A stretch of 64,000 bases of DNA. Origin: Kaistella jeonii. Lineage in GTDB: Bacteria; Bacteroidota; Bacteroidia; Flavobacteriales; Weeksellaceae. This document shows, one piece after another, positions 1-9,387 of this stretch (positions within the stretch are counted from its first letter, which is position 1; each line of letters begins with the position of its first letter). The position numbers and the translations under genes were made by a program. The notes below the pieces were generated by a model. That model saw only the letters and a program-made list of their open reading frames with translations, was not told the origin of the DNA and made no database searches. The stretch covers positions 310,001-374,000 of the forward strand of contig NZ_JSYL01000001.1 in NCBI RefSeq assembly GCF_000812865.1, written 5' to 3'.

Positions 1-109
1 GGAAATGAAATCGGTAACTAATGCAAAAGCTTTCGCAATAACTCTTGAAAAGGAAGGTGGAAACCCTACTCCAACAATGGGTGAAATGTATGTGATGGGT
101 ACAATTTAA
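1..109 (+). CDS. Anti-sigma factor (RskA-type), C-terminal fragment
   Basis: The window opens inside this gene; the frame starting at base 2 gives the last 35 residues before TAA. The tail (FAITLEKEGG, then PTPTMGEMYVMG) has the pattern of the end of anti-sigma-K factor RskA C-terminal domains, where a beta-rich extracytoplasmic domain ends in a 'LEPxGGSPxPT...MYVMG' stretch. By family knowledge such proteins hold an ECF sigma factor at the membrane, and a sigma gene would be expected just upstream, outside the window. Only the end is visible, so the call rests on a short motif. Confidence 0.6.
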   Translation, partial: EMKSVTNAKAFAITLEKEGGNPTPTMGEMYVMGTI

Positions 110-134
110 TGAGAAAAATATTTAGAAAATATAG

Positions 135-163
135 AAGCGAAGATTTATTCTTCGCTTTTTTTT
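135..163 (+). terminator. Intrinsic terminator after the anti-sigma fragment
   Basis: Perfect 8-bp stem AGCGAAGA/TCTTCGCT (136-143 with 149-156), 5-base loop, followed by a T run. It ends the plus-strand gene entering from the left and separates it from the convergent ABC transporter operon. Confidence 0.85.
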
Positions 164-202
164 ATATAGAAATCTGAATAATGAAATTTTCTGCTAAACT
201 TT

Positions 203-844
203 TTATAACTGCAAAATGTCAGTTGATAAAACCTCGGCTTCCCGTTTAGAGTGCGTTACCATTACAAAAGTAGTTTTCAATTTTTCGTGGATGTCTTTTA
301 CTAAAAGCTGTAATTTGTCACGCGTTTCGCTGTCTAACGCAGAAAAAGGTTCGTCCATCAAAACAATTTTTGGGTCGTGCGCAATTGCACGGATAATTCC
401 TACGCGTTGTTTTTGTCCACCACTAATTTCATCCGGGAATTTTTTTAATAGATCTTCTCTCAACCCAACTAAATGCAGCAGATCTGAAATTTTCTCTTCG
501 CAAAAAGCATCGGATTTTTTCAATAATTTTAAACAGTAGATCATATTCTGGTACACAGTGAAGTGCGGAAACAAGGAATTTCCCTGTAAAACATAACCCA
601 TTTCTAATCGTTTCTGAATTAAATTTTCTGCGTTTAGAATCTCACCATCAATTTTGATCAAACCACTTTCCGGTGTTAAAAGTCCATTGATAAGACGCAG
701 TAATGTTGATTTTCCGCTTCCACTTTCACCCAAAATGCAGGTAAAACTTCCTTTCTCAAAATCTGCAGAAAAGTTATTTAAAATTTTTTGCGAACCGTAA
801 AAGAAATTGATATTTTGAACTGAAATTACCGCCTTGTTTTCCAT
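203..844 (-). CDS. Osmoprotectant/betaine-type ABC transporter ATPase
   Basis: 213-residue ATP-binding subunit of an ABC importer. Visible motifs: Walker A GESGSGKST (residues 39-47), ABC signature ISGGQKQRVG (140-149), Walker B IVLMDEP (160-166), H-loop His198. It lies 4 bp downstream of a permease/substrate-binding fusion of the OpuC/ProWX type, and the two should form one complex at the inner membrane taking up glycine betaine, choline or a similar compound. OpuCA proteins usually run to about 380 residues because of C-terminal CBS domains that sense ionic strength; here the protein stops right after the ATPase core, so that sensor is absent. The substrate is inferred from the partner. Confidence 0.85.
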   Translation of the reverse strand: MENKAVISVQNINFFYGSQKILNNFSADFEKGSFTCILGESGSGKSTLLRLINGLLTPESGLIKIDGEILNAENLIQKRLEMGYVLQGNSLFPHFTVYQNMIYCLKLLKKSDAFCEEKISDLLHLVGLREDLLKKFPDEISGGQKQRVGIIRAIAHDPKIVLMDEPFSALDSETRDKLQLLVKDIHEKLKTTFVMVTHSKREAEVLSTDILQL

Positions 845-848
845 TCTT

Positions 849-2387
849 TTAGTTTACAGTTTTTAGGAAATTTTTTGCCACTTCTGCCGGACTTTTCTTT
901 TCAATCTCAACTTCATAATTAAGCTGCTGCATTTTTTCGGTTGAAATCTTAGTCTGAAACTTATTTAAAAGAGTTTCTATTTCAGGGTATTTTTCTAAAA
1001 TCTCCTGCCGAATTACGATCCCGGCTTCATAGCTTGGGAAATAATTTTTATCGTCTTTTAAAACTTTCAGATTTAAATTTTTGATCTGTGCATCGGTTGT
1101 GAAAACATCAACTGCATTTATTTTTCCTTCCTCAAAAGCTTTGTAACGAAGATTAATATCCATTTCCTCTAATTTTATAAACTGAAAAGGATATAATTTC
1201 TTCAACCCTGGAAAAGCGTCACTTCTCTCAAAGAAATCGAATTCTGCACCAAAAGTATAGTTGCTACTTTTCAATGCGAGTTCTGTATAAGTAAGGATAT
1301 TATTTTTCTGAGAATCATTTTTACTGATCGCCACACCATAGGTATTATTGAAACCTAAAAGTCCGAGCCATTTTAATTTGAATTTATTTTGGTAAATTTT
1401 ATTTAATTCATCAAAATTGATAAGGTGATTTTCCGGCAGCTTTTCCTTTAAAACATTGAGCCATGCAGTTCCCGTATATTCCACGTAAACATCTAAATCT
1501 TTAGAAAGCATTGCAGGATGAATGTTGGTCGTACCACCGCCGATTCCGAATTTCCGAACCACTTTAATATCGGTATTATTCTCAATTTCCTGGGAGATAA
1601 TTTCTCCTAAAATAAATTGTTCACTCGTCGGTTTTGACGCCACGACAATGGTTTTAACACTGTTCGAACTTAGTGGATTTAGATAAATAACAGCTGCAAT
1701 AGATAAAATTAAAACAGCCACGGTTGGGAAAATAATTCTGTTTTTCTGACGCTTAGTAGCATTTTTAGAAATCACTCTCAGCAAACTTTGATCTTTTTCA
1801 AACTGGCCGATCCATTGATCACCTAAAATTGCAAAGAGGGAAATACCTAACGATCCGGTTACAATCAATCCGGTATTCATCGTGTTCAAACCACGGAAAA
1901 TCGCCTGTCCCAATCCTCCTGCACCGATCAGTGCAGCTAAACCAGTCAATGCGACGATCATGACAACGGTGATTCGCAAACCCGATAAAATAGAAGGTAA
2001 AGCAAGCGGAAAATAAATATTTCTGAAAACTTGACGTTTCGTAGAACCCAACCCTTCAGCAGCTTCCACCAATTGAGCCGGAACTTCCTTTAAACCGCTG
2101 TACGTACTTCTGACAATGGGAAGCAATCCGTAAATAATTAAAACAATTAAGGCATTTTTCAATCCAATTCCAACCAACGGAATTAACAATCCAAACATTG
2201 CAATCGACGGAATAGTGTACAGAAAGTTGATGAGCGGAAGAATAATTTTTCGGCTTTTGGAAGAGTAAAAAACAAAAATACCGATGAGAATACCGAGAAA
2301 AGTTACAGCCAGAAGTGAACCTAAAGAAAGAAGCAAGTGTTCCGCTAAAAGTTGAAGATAATAAATGCGGCGCTCCCAAAAATCCAT
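849..2387 (-). CDS. ABC transporter permease/substrate-binding fusion (OpuCB-OpuCC / ProW-ProX type)
   Basis: 512-residue fusion of two importer parts. Residues about 15-200 are a five- or six-helix BPD_transp_1 permease with the ATPase-docking EAA loop (EAAEGLGSTKRQ, near residue 109). A further membrane anchor near 218-236 leads into a periplasmic OpuAC-type binding protein that fills the rest (starts VASKPTSEQFILGEII, and contains VYVEYTGTAW, typical of glycine betaine/choline binding proteins). Fused permease-binding proteins are known in this family and replace the separate lipoprotein. It is the first gene of a two-gene operon with the downstream ATPase (4-bp gap). The exact ligand cannot be told from sequence. 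Confidence 0.88.
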   Translation of the reverse strand: MDFWERRIYYLQLLAEHLLLSLGSLLAVTFLGILIGIFVFYSSKSRKIILPLINFLYTIPSIAMFGLLIPLVGIGLKNALIVLIIYGLLPIVRSTYSGLKEVPAQLVEAAEGLGSTKRQVFRNIYFPLALPSILSGLRITVVMIVALTGLAALIGAGGLGQAIFRGLNTMNTGLIVTGSLGISLFAILGDQWIGQFEKDQSLLRVISKNATKRQKNRIIFPTVAVLILSIAAVIYLNPLSSNSVKTIVVASKPTSEQFILGEIISQEIENNTDIKVVRKFGIGGGTTNIHPAMLSKDLDVYVEYTGTAWLNVLKEKLPENHLINFDELNKIYQNKFKLKWLGLLGFNNTYGVAISKNDSQKNNILTYTELALKSSNYTFGAEFDFFERSDAFPGLKKLYPFQFIKLEEMDINLRYKAFEEGKINAVDVFTTDAQIKNLNLKVLKDDKNYFPSYEAGIVIRQEILEKYPEIETLLNKFQTKISTEKMQQLNYEVEIEKKSPAEVAKNFLKTVN

Positions 2388-2473
2388 TTAAATAATTTGA
2401 TACAAGATAAAAATTATATTTTTTGTGCGCAATATGAATTGAGAATCTTCATTATTTAACAGTACAACTTTTC

Positions 2474-3187
2474 TTACAACTTTATTTTACGTTTGGCTTC
2501 GATACTTATCGCCGAACCTTCAGCGAGAAAAACTGAAGTAGGTTCTAAATCTTTAACGAAGGCGAATTCTTTTCCATAAACAGCTTCAAAATCAATAGTT
2601 GAAGTATTAGTCAGCACTTCATATTGTCGCCATCGCGGATGTTTCACTTGATATTCAATCGTTTCTGTTTCGCTCACTTTGTTATATCCGAAATAATGTT
2701 CTGTCATAAACTCAGCTTCTGAACCAATTTTAATTTCGATCGGATCTTTATGAGTTTCTACATGAATCGTATTCCATTTATTATTGACTTTCCATTGGTA
2801 GATGAACTCCCGCGAATTGTCTTGGATTTTCAAAGTATGTTTCATGGGAAAAGTTTCATAATGCTCATTGTAAAAAGTATTTGCTACAAATGAAATCGCA
2901 AACTTCGGCACAATTTCACTGATGAAAACAGCACCTCTTTTCCATGCTCCATTTTCAAACCGTTTTACATAAAATCTTAAATTAACTTCTTCAAAATCGG
3001 TATGAAAAGGAATTTTAAGACCTAAAACTTTTACCTTTTCGAAAAGAAAACCAATAAAACTAACGTAACATTTACCTTCGAAAAAATCCAGTTCTGTTCC
3101 AGAAGGAACATATTTTTCCAGAATTTTTGGATCAATCACGTAATTGATCATGGCTAAATTATTCCATTCGGCGGTGAGGAAACTCAT
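2474..3187 (-). CDS. DUF2071 (YqjF-like) protein
   Basis: 237-residue soluble protein matching the DUF2071/YqjF family: N-terminal 'EWNNLAMINYVIDPKILEKYVPSG' region (first part residues 7-20), the 'CYVSFIGFLFEKVKVLG' strand, 'EVNLRFYVK' and 'RGAVFISEIVPKFAIS'. These are the usual family landmarks, and the length is typical. The family has an acetoacetate-decarboxylase-like fold but no established reaction. It stands alone, between the ABC transporter and the pyrimidine operon, in the same direction. A TATTTTTA box on the minus strand shortly upstream is a weak promoter match. Confidence 0.8.
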   Translation of the reverse strand: MSFLTAEWNNLAMINYVIDPKILEKYVPSGTELDFFEGKCYVSFIGFLFEKVKVLGLKIPFHTDFEEVNLRFYVKRFENGAWKRGAVFISEIVPKFAISFVANTFYNEHYETFPMKHTLKIQDNSREFIYQWKVNNKWNTIHVETHKDPIEIKIGSEAEFMTEHYFGYNKVSETETIEYQVKHPRWRQYEVLTNTSTIDFEAVYGKEFAFVKDLEPTSVFLAEGSAISIEAKRKIKL

Positions 3188-3223
3188 ATTTGTTTGCTGT
3201 AAAATTATATGTAAAAATAGACA

Positions 3224-3262
3224 TTAAAAAAACCTTCAATCTTTTAAAAGGATTGAAGGTTT
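3224..3262 (-). terminator. Intrinsic terminator after carB
   Basis: Perfect 12-bp stem (3230-3241 with 3251-3262) with a 9-base loop; on the minus strand it runs into a T-rich tract. It lies about 50 bp beyond the carB stop, so it ends the pyrB-carA-carB transcript. Confidence 0.9.
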
Positions 3263-3312
3263 CTATTGGTATTAAACTTTGTCAAAGGTTTTCTACATAG
3301 AAGAAGTGTAAT

Positions 3313-6300
3313 TTACATCTGTTCCATTTTAAAACTCATACTTTCAATGACTTTTAAAATCGCTTCAACCGTATCCATTGAAGTCAAACAAGGAACACCA
3401 TTTTCAACCGAAGTTCTTCTTATTTGGAAACCATCTCTTTCGGATTGTTTCCCTTTGGTCATGGTATTGACGATGTATTGAACTTTTCCGGTTTGAATGA
3501 GATCGATCAAATTAATTTCCGGATTTTCTTCAATTTTATAACCGATTTTTGTACGAACGCCGTGTTCTTCAAAATAATTGGCAGTTCCCTCGGTTGCCCA
3601 AATTTTGAATCCAATTTCCTGAAATCTTCTGGCCAATTCACACGCTTCTTCCTTATGTTTATCGGCAACCGTAAAGAGAATTGCTCCGTGTAAAGGAACT
3701 TTTCTTCCAGCTCCGATCAAACCTTTGTACAGGGCTTTTTCTAAAGTTACATCTTTCCCCATTACTTCTCCAGTGGATTTCATTTCTGGTCCGAGAGAAA
3801 TATCTACTCGCGTTAGTTTTGAAAATGAGAAGACCGGAACTTTTACATAAACTCCTTCTTTCACAGGAGCTAAACCGTTTTTGTAACCGAGATCTTTTAA
3901 TTTTTGTCCTAGGATTACTTTTGTGGCTAAATTCGCCATAGGAATTTCTGTAATTTTAGATAAGAAAGGAACGGTCCTACTCGATCTTGGATTTACTTCA
4001 ATCACGTAAACATTACCCTCAAACAAAACATACTGAATATTCATTAGACCAATAATATTCAATCCTTTCGCCAATCTTTCGGTATAATCAACTAAGGTTG
4101 CGATCTGTTCAGCGTTTATATTTTGTGGTGGATAAACTGCAATAGAATCTCCGGAATGAACTCCAGCTCTTTCGATATGCTCCATAATTCCGGGAATTAC
4201 AACCGTTTCACCATCGCAAATGGCGTCAACTTCAACTTCTTTTCCGGTTAAATATCGGTCTATCAAAATTGGATGTTCCGAATTTTCTTTCACCGCATTC
4301 GTCATATAATGCGCGAGTTCAGCATCATCATAAACTATTTCCATGGCTCTTCCACCCAAAACGTAACTTGGACGAACCAAAACCGGGAAACCAATTTCGT
4401 TTGCAATAACCAGCGCTTCTTCTTTCGTAAAACAGGTTTTTCCCAAAGGTTGCGGAATTCCCATTTCCTGAAGCGCAGCTTCAAATTTATTTCTGTTTTC
4501 AGCGCGATCTATATCTTCCAGAGAAGTTCCTAAGATCTGAACGCCGTGTGCAGCCAATTTATCTGCTAAATTAATGGCGGTTTGTCCACCAAACTGAACG
4601 ACAACTCCTTTTGGTTTTTCAAGTTCGATGATGTTCATTACGTCTTCTTCCGTAATGGGCTCGAAATATAATTTGTCGGAAATCGAGAAATCTGTAGAAA
4701 CTGTTTCCGGATTATTATTAATGATAATCGCTTCGTAACCCATTTCTTTAATCGCCCAAACCGAGTGAACCGTGGCGTAATCGAATTCTACACCTTGTCC
4801 AATTCTGATTGGACCAGAACCCAGAACGATGATTTTTTCTTTATCAGAAGGAACACTTTCGTTTTCCTCTTCATAAGTTCCGTAGAAATATGGAGTTTCA
4901 CTTTCGAATTCTGCGGCGCAAGTATCTACCATTTTATAAACCGGCATTACTCCATTATTTTTCCGATATTCAAAAATTTCTTTTTGATTAGAATCCCACA
5001 ATGTTGCGATACTCATATCTGAAAATCCTAATTTTTTAGCTTCCAGTAAAGTTTCTTTGTCAAATTTATTTTCTGCGATAACTTTTTCAAAATCGATGAG
5101 TTTTTTAATTTTCCAGATGAAGAATTTATCGATCTTGCTCCACTCAACTATTTTTTCCCATTCGTAACCTCTTCTCAAAGCATCACCAATAATGAACAAA
5201 CGCTCATCGTCACAAACTCTGATTCTTCTTTCGATTTCCTCGTCAGTTAAAGCTGCAGCGTCTTTTGATTTTAAACCAATATGTCTCAAACCAGTCTCCA
5301 AAGAACGGATGGCTTTCTGCAATGATTCCTCGAAATTTCTTCCGATTGCCATAACTTCGCCAGTTGCTTTCATTTGAGTTGAAAGTCTTCTATCAGCAGT
5401 TTCAAATTTATCGAAAGGGAAACGTGGAAATTTCGTTACGACATAATCCAAAGCGGGTTCGAAACATGCGTACGTTTTTCCTGTTACAGGATTCATAATT
5501 TCATCTAATGTCAAACCGACCGCAATTTTAGCCGCAATTTTCGCAATGGGATAACCGGTTGCTTTACTCGCCAAAGCCGATGAACGCGAAACTCTTGGAT
5601 TCACTTCGATGATATAATAATTGTAAGAATGCGGATCCAAAGCCAACTGAACATTACAGCCGCCCTCAATTCCTAATGCGCGAATAATTTTTAAGGATGA
5701 GTTACGCAACATTTGATATTCCCGATCAGAAAGCGTTTGCGAAGGCGCAACTACAATCGAATCTCCGGTATGAATTCCCACCGGATCGATGTTCTCCATA
5801 TTACAAACCACAATCGCGTTGTCGTTTTTGTCACGCATTACTTCGTATTCAATTTCCTTATATCCAGCGATGGATCTTTCAACCAAACACTGGCGAACCG
5901 GACTATATTTCAATCCAAAACTCGTGATTTCTTTTAATTCTTCAATCGTATGAGCAATTCCACCACCTGTTCCACCCATTGTAAAAGCGGGACGAACAAT
6001 CAAAGGAAATCCGATTTTCTGGGCAAATTTTAAGGCACCTTCAACATCATTTACAATATCAGAATCTGGAACGGGTTCGTTTAATTCGTGCATTAAATTC
6101 CGAAACAAATCGCGGTCTTCAGCTTGATTAATGGCTGAAAGTTTCGTTCCTAAAACTTCCACTTTACATTCTTCCAGAATTCCGGAATTCTGTAATTCTA
6201 CCGCCATGTTTAATCCAGTTTGTCCGCCCAATGTTGGCAAAAGCGCATCTGGACGTTCTTTGCGGATAATATGACTTACGAATTCCAGAGAGATTGGTTC

Positions 6301-6498
6301 AATATATACTTTGTCAGCAATTTCAACATCCGTCATAATCGTTGCCGGATTTGAATTGATGAGAATTACTTTGTAACCTTCTTCTCTTAAAGATAAGCAA
6401 GCCTGAGTTCCTGCGTAATCAAATTCTGCGGCTTGCCCAATGATGATGGGACCACTTCCTATTACTAAAATTGTTTTTATATCTGTACGTTTTGCCAT
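3313..6498 (-). CDS. carB: Carbamoyl-phosphate synthase large subunit
   Basis: 1061 residues, near the usual 1070. CarB makes carbamoyl phosphate from bicarbonate, two ATP and ammonia passed from CarA. Two homologous ATP-grasp halves are clear: each opens with a 'LGSGPIxIGQxxEFDYA' segment (residues about 13-29 and about 560-580) and carries a 'NVQ/NIQ...EVNPRxSRS/T' metal-binding stretch. The C-terminal MGS-like allosteric domain (about 930-1061) is present ('[15 protein letters not shown]'). The gene starts 2 bp after the carA stop, implying translational coupling. Product serves both pyrimidine and arginine synthesis; here it is co-transcribed with pyrB, which argues for mainly pyrimidine control. 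Confidence 0.98.
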   Translation of the reverse strand: MAKRTDIKTILVIGSGPIIIGQAAEFDYAGTQACLSLREEGYKVILINSNPATIMTDVEIADKVYIEPISLEFVSHIIRKERPDALLPTLGGQTGLNMAVELQNSGILEECKVEVLGTKLSAINQAEDRDLFRNLMHELNEPVPDSDIVNDVEGALKFAQKIGFPLIVRPAFTMGGTGGGIAHTIEELKEITSFGLKYSPVRQCLVERSIAGYKEIEYEVMRDKNDNAIVVCNMENIDPVGIHTGDSIVVAPSQTLSDREYQMLRNSSLKIIRALGIEGGCNVQLALDPHSYNYYIIEVNPRVSRSSALASKATGYPIAKIAAKIAVGLTLDEIMNPVTGKTYACFEPALDYVVTKFPRFPFDKFETADRRLSTQMKATGEVMAIGRNFEESLQKAIRSLETGLRHIGLKSKDAAALTDEEIERRIRVCDDERLFIIGDALRRGYEWEKIVEWSKIDKFFIWKIKKLIDFEKVIAENKFDKETLLEAKKLGFSDMSIATLWDSNQKEIFEYRKNNGVMPVYKMVDTCAAEFESETPYFYGTYEEENESVPSDKEKIIVLGSGPIRIGQGVEFDYATVHSVWAIKEMGYEAIIINNNPETVSTDFSISDKLYFEPITEEDVMNIIELEKPKGVVVQFGGQTAINLADKLAAHGVQILGTSLEDIDRAENRNKFEAALQEMGIPQPLGKTCFTKEEALVIANEIGFPVLVRPSYVLGGRAMEIVYDDAELAHYMTNAVKENSEHPILIDRYLTGKEVEVDAICDGETVVIPGIMEHIERAGVHSGDSIAVYPPQNINAEQIATLVDYTERLAKGLNIIGLMNIQYVLFEGNVYVIEVNPRSSRTVPFLSKITEIPMANLATKVILGQKLKDLGYKNGLAPVKEGVYVKVPVFSFSKLTRVDISLGPEMKSTGEVMGKDVTLEKALYKGLIGAGRKVPLHGAILFTVADKHKEEACELARRFQEIGFKIWATEGTANYFEEHGVRTKIGYKIEENPEINLIDLIQTGKVQYIVNTMTKGKQSERDGFQIRRTSVENGVPCLTSMDTVEAILKVIESMSFKMEQM

Positions 6499-6500
6499 CT

Positions 6501-7589
6501 TTAATTCAATACTTTTTTAGATTTAAATTCTTCCATCATTTCAATAAACTGGTCGAATAAATAATTTGCATCTTCCGGACCTGGACTTGCTTCCGGGTGA
6601 TATTGTACGGAGAAACAAGGATGAATTTTGTGTTTCAAACCTTCGTTTGTTCGGTCATTTAAAGCGATGTGTGTTTCTTCTAAATCGGTTTTCTCTAAAG
6701 ATTCCTGATCCACCGCATAACCGTGATTTTGGGAAGTAATCGCTACTTTATTTTTCTTTAAATCTAAAACTGGATGATTTCCGCCACGATGTCCGAATTT
6801 CAATTTAAAAGTTTTCGCACCACTTGCCAAAGCGATCAACTGATGACCTAAACAGATTCCGAAAATTGGAACTTTACCTAAGGTATTTTGAATCATTTCA
6901 ATCGATCCCTTTACATCTTCGGGATCACCGGGACCGTTGGAAAGCATGACGCCATCTGGATTAATCAACAAAATTTCTTCAGCTGTTGTATCTTGCGAAA
7001 CTACGGTTACATCGCAATCTCTTTGGGTAAGTTCGCGCAAAATTCCCGATTTTGAACCATAATCTACTAAGACCACTTTCAAACCTCTTCCCGGACTTGC
7101 GTAAGCCTTTTTGGTGGAAACCTGGGCGACCTGGTCAGTTGGAAAATCCGTAGCTTTTAAACTTTCAATTATTGAATTTTCATCAGCATCTTCCGCAACG
7201 ATTTTTCCTTTTACAACTCCTGAATTTCGGAGAACTCTTGTCAATCTTCTGGTATCGATCCCAGAAATTCCGGAGAGGTTTCTCTTTTGAAAAAATTCAT
7301 CGAGATCCATTTGAGTTCTGAAATTGGAGGGAAAATCGCAAACTTCTTTTACGATTAAACCTTTGATGGCAGGTTCGATACTTTCGTAATCATCGCGGTT
7401 AATTCCGTAATTTCCGATGAGCGGATACGTCATGCAAACGATTTGTCCACAATAGGACGGATCTGATATCAATTCCTGATAACCCGTCATTCCGGTGTTG
7501 AAAACGACTTCGCCTTCAATGTCCTGATCGGCTCCGAAACCTTTGCCGTGGAAGACTTCACCGGATTCTAATACTAATTTCTTTTTCAT
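6501..7589 (-). CDS. carA: Carbamoyl-phosphate synthase small subunit (glutaminase)
   Basis: 362 residues. N-terminal CPSase small-chain domain (residues 1-150, with 'NTGMTGYQE' near 31) and C-terminal class I glutamine amidotransferase. The catalytic triad is intact: Cys246 in GICLGHQ, His331 and Glu333 in YHPEASPG. It releases ammonia from glutamine for CarB. It sits between pyrB and carB in one minus-strand operon, 2 bp before carB and about 107 bp after pyrB. The start used gives the typical [19 protein letters not shown] opening. Confidence 0.98.
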   Translation of the reverse strand: MKKKLVLESGEVFHGKGFGADQDIEGEVVFNTGMTGYQELISDPSYCGQIVCMTYPLIGNYGINRDDYESIEPAIKGLIVKEVCDFPSNFRTQMDLDEFFQKRNLSGISGIDTRRLTRVLRNSGVVKGKIVAEDADENSIIESLKATDFPTDQVAQVSTKKAYASPGRGLKVVLVDYGSKSGILRELTQRDCDVTVVSQDTTAEEILLINPDGVMLSNGPGDPEDVKGSIEMIQNTLGKVPIFGICLGHQLIALASGAKTFKLKFGHRGGNHPVLDLKKNKVAITSQNHGYAVDQESLEKTDLEETHIALNDRTNEGLKHKIHPCFSVQYHPEASPGPEDANYLFDQFIEMMEEFKSKKVLN

Positions 7590-7658
7590 TTTTACTTTTT
7601 ATCTCTACTATTAAACCAACTGCCAAAAACTCTTTCATTTTTTTTGACAATTTTTCAG

Positions 7659-7696
7659 TTACATGGCTCTTTTTACTTTTTACTTGGCTCTTCTTA
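7659..7696. repeat. Short direct repeat in the pyrB-carA spacer
   Basis: The 107-bp pyrB-carA gap holds two copies of TTAC(A/T)TGGCTCTT about 21 bp apart (near 7659-7671 and 7680-7692). No hairpin with a T run is seen in this gap, so the repeat does not look like an internal terminator; function unknown. Confidence 0.45.
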
Positions 7697-8593
7697 TTAC
7701 TCGAACTCAAAACCTTTTGCTTCCAAAGCTGTTTTCAAAATAGCCATTCTGGCGAAAACGCCATTTTCCATTTGTTTGAAAATTCTGGAGCGTTTGCATT
7801 CTACCAATTCGTCATCAATCTCCACACCTCTGTTGATCGGCGCTGGATGCATAATGATGGCATTTTTTTTCATTGCTTTTTCACGCTCTTTGGTCAAACC
7901 AAATTTTCGGTGGTATTTTTCGGGAGACAATTTTAATTGCTCGTCGCTTTCGTGTCTTTCGTACTGAATTCTCAACAACATCAAAACATCAACTTCTTTT
8001 ACCAGATCGTCGATGGCTAAGTAGGTTCCATTGATAATTGCTCCCTCATCAAACCATTGTTCAGGTCCGGAGAAATAAACTTTTGCGCCTAATTTTCTTA
8101 ATACTTCTGCGTTTGAGTTTGCAACCCGACTGTGTTTTACATCACCGACAATTCCTATTTTCAAGCCTTCGAATTTTCCGAATTCCTGTTGAATCGTCAT
8201 TAGATCGAGCATATTTTGGGATGGATGATTTCCTGTTCCATCGCCACCATTAATAATAGAAATGTCAATTCCTTTGAACTCATCATAAAATTTTTCTTTT
8301 TTATGACGGATCACGCAAAGATCAATTCCGATACTTTTCAAAGTTTTCACGGTGTCATATAAAGATTCTCCTTTATTTACAGAGCTTGCGGTGATATCAA
8401 AGGGAACTACATTTAATCCCAATTTTCTTTCGGCAACATCAAAACTTGTTTTTGTTCGCGTGCTGTCTTCAAAAAAAAGATTGGCAACATAAATCTCCTT
8501 TTTAGCTTTAAGGACTTTACCTTTTGAAAACTCGTCGGCTTCCTTAAGCAATTTATTAATTTTGTCAACGGACAGATCGGATGTTCTAAGCAT
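7697..8593 (-). CDS. pyrB: Aspartate carbamoyltransferase catalytic subunit
   Basis: 298 residues, a standard ATCase catalytic chain that joins carbamoyl phosphate and aspartate in the first committed step of pyrimidine synthesis. Carbamoyl-phosphate loop [12 protein letters not shown] (42-53), 'HKKEKF' 80s-type loop, and the aspartate-binding [10 protein letters not shown] stretch are all present. No regulatory chain (pyrI) is next to it. It is first in the pyrB-carA-carB operon, so control is expected in its 5' leader, where an intrinsic terminator sits directly before the start codon. Confidence 0.98.
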   Translation of the reverse strand: MLRTSDLSVDKINKLLKEADEFSKGKVLKAKKEIYVANLFFEDSTRTKTSFDVAERKLGLNVVPFDITASSVNKGESLYDTVKTLKSIGIDLCVIRHKKEKFYDEFKGIDISIINGGDGTGNHPSQNMLDLMTIQQEFGKFEGLKIGIVGDVKHSRVANSNAEVLRKLGAKVYFSGPEQWFDEGAIINGTYLAIDDLVKEVDVLMLLRIQYERHESDEQLKLSPEKYHRKFGLTKEREKAMKKNAIIMHPAPINRGVEIDDELVECKRSRIFKQMENGVFARMAILKTALEAKGFEFE

Positions 8594-8611
8594 AATTTTA
8601 GTTTTTAAATA

Positions 8612-8640
8612 AAAAAAAACGAAGCCAAAACGGCTTCGTT
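8612..8640 (-). terminator. Candidate transcription attenuator in the pyrB leader
   Basis: On the minus strand a perfect 9-bp stem AACGAAGCC/GGCTTCGTT (8640-8632 with 8626-8618, loop GTTTT) is followed by nine or more T residues and then, about 20 bases later, by the pyrB start codon. No gene ends just upstream on this strand, so a terminator here makes most sense as a regulated stop inside the pyr leader. The pairing partner for an antiterminator is not obvious; disruption by a ribosome on the leader ORF is the simpler model. Confidence 0.8.
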
Positions 8641-8641
8641 A

Positions 8642-8710
8642 TCAATAAATATCGTGATTATTGGCATCGCTGCCTTTATGTAAATTGTCTAATGGAAATA
8701 TTCTTTTCAT
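8642..8710 (-). CDS. Putative pyr operon leader peptide (22 codons)
   Basis: Too short for routine gene calling. ATG at 8710 opens a 22-codon frame, MKRIFPLDNLHKGSDANNHD then IY, ending TGA at 8644-8642, one base before the terminator stem. A TATCTTTG promoter box ends at 8717, so the transcript would start within about two bases of the ATG: an almost leaderless mRNA. Geometry resembles the E. coli pyrBI leader, where a translating ribosome close behind RNA polymerase prevents the terminator from folding. No similarity to PyrL is claimed; coding status is inferred from position only. Confidence 0.5.
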   Translation of the reverse strand: MKRIFPLDNLHKGSDANNHDIY

Positions 8711-8716
8711 TAGGTG

Positions 8717-8747
8717 CAAAGATAGAATTTTATTTCAAAAGTCACAA
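8717..8747 (-). promoter_or_regulatory. Promoter of the pyr operon
   Basis: Bacteroidota-type promoter on the minus strand: -33 TTG (8747-8745), 20-base spacer, -7 TATCTTTG (8724-8717), matching TTG-N19/20-TAnnTTTG. Start of transcription expected near 8712. Confidence 0.75.
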
Positions 8748-8796
8748 TATTTAAAATAAGTATCGCTGTTAAATTTTAAAGTTTGCTAATTTAATA

Positions 8797-8804
8797 TATC
8801 TTTG
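8797..8804 (+). promoter_or_regulatory. -7 box before the InsA-like gene
   Basis: TATCTTTG matches TAnnTTTG, 16 bases before the ATG at 8821. No clean -33 at the usual spacing. It is back to back with the pyr promoter on the other strand. Confidence 0.6.
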
Positions 8805-8820
8805 CTAAAAAGATATAGTT

Positions 8821-9237
8821 ATGCCAAATTCCTGTCCTAAATGTAAGGAGAAAAACATTGTAAAAAGTGGTATCATCAATGAGAGACAACGATTTCTATG
8901 TAAGGATTGCAGCTACTATTTCACCGTCAAAAAATTAGGCAAACAAATAGATGATTATGTTGTCACCAAAGCGCTCCAACTCTATCTGGAAGGTTTAAGT
9001 TATCGCGAGATTGAGAGAATCATTGGTGTTTCTCACAACACGGTGAGTTCCTGGATCAAAAAGTACAATATCACAAGACCGCCTCACTCTGATTTTCATC
9101 CGGTTTATAAAGTTTTCAAACATACCGAACTTTTGGAATATATGTCAAAGGAGGAAAACATAAAAGGTTCAGGACTTGTCATCACTGAGTTTGGCGATAA
9201 ATATATGATGATCAAATGGGAGCGGTTTAAAAAATAA
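8821..9237 (+). CDS. Orphan IS1-InsA-like zinc-ribbon/HTH protein
   Basis: 138 residues. N-terminal zinc ribbon with Cys5, Cys8, Cys27 and Cys30 (CPKC...CKDC), then a helix-turn-helix (about 50-80, 'EGLSYREIERIIGVSHNTVS') of the kind found in IS1 InsA and related transposase N-termini. The C-terminal 50 residues are unlike InsA. There is no InsB/DDE catalytic frame after it, no terminal inverted repeats were seen, and it has its own promoter box. By inference it is a domesticated DNA-binding protein rather than an active element, and its placement before a carboxylate-use block makes a regulator plausible. Target unknown. Confidence 0.7.
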   Translation: MPNSCPKCKEKNIVKSGIINERQRFLCKDCSYYFTVKKLGKQIDDYVVTKALQLYLEGLSYREIERIIGVSHNTVSSWIKKYNITRPPHSDFHPVYKVFKHTELLEYMSKEENIKGSGLVITEFGDKYMMIKWERFKK

Positions 9238-9387
9238 AATAACTTTTACAATGCGCTGTTTTCTTCACTTTTAAAAATCTATTTTCAAAAACTATATTCA
9301 GACCACTGATATATATTAAATTTCCTCAGTTAAATTTTTAGTTTCAATTTCGTTTCTACAAAAAAACAAACTAAAAATTATAAAACT

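Noticed and set aside
8821-9387. Complete IS1-type insertion sequence
   Set aside because: No InsB reading frame, no terminal inverted repeats or target duplication seen.
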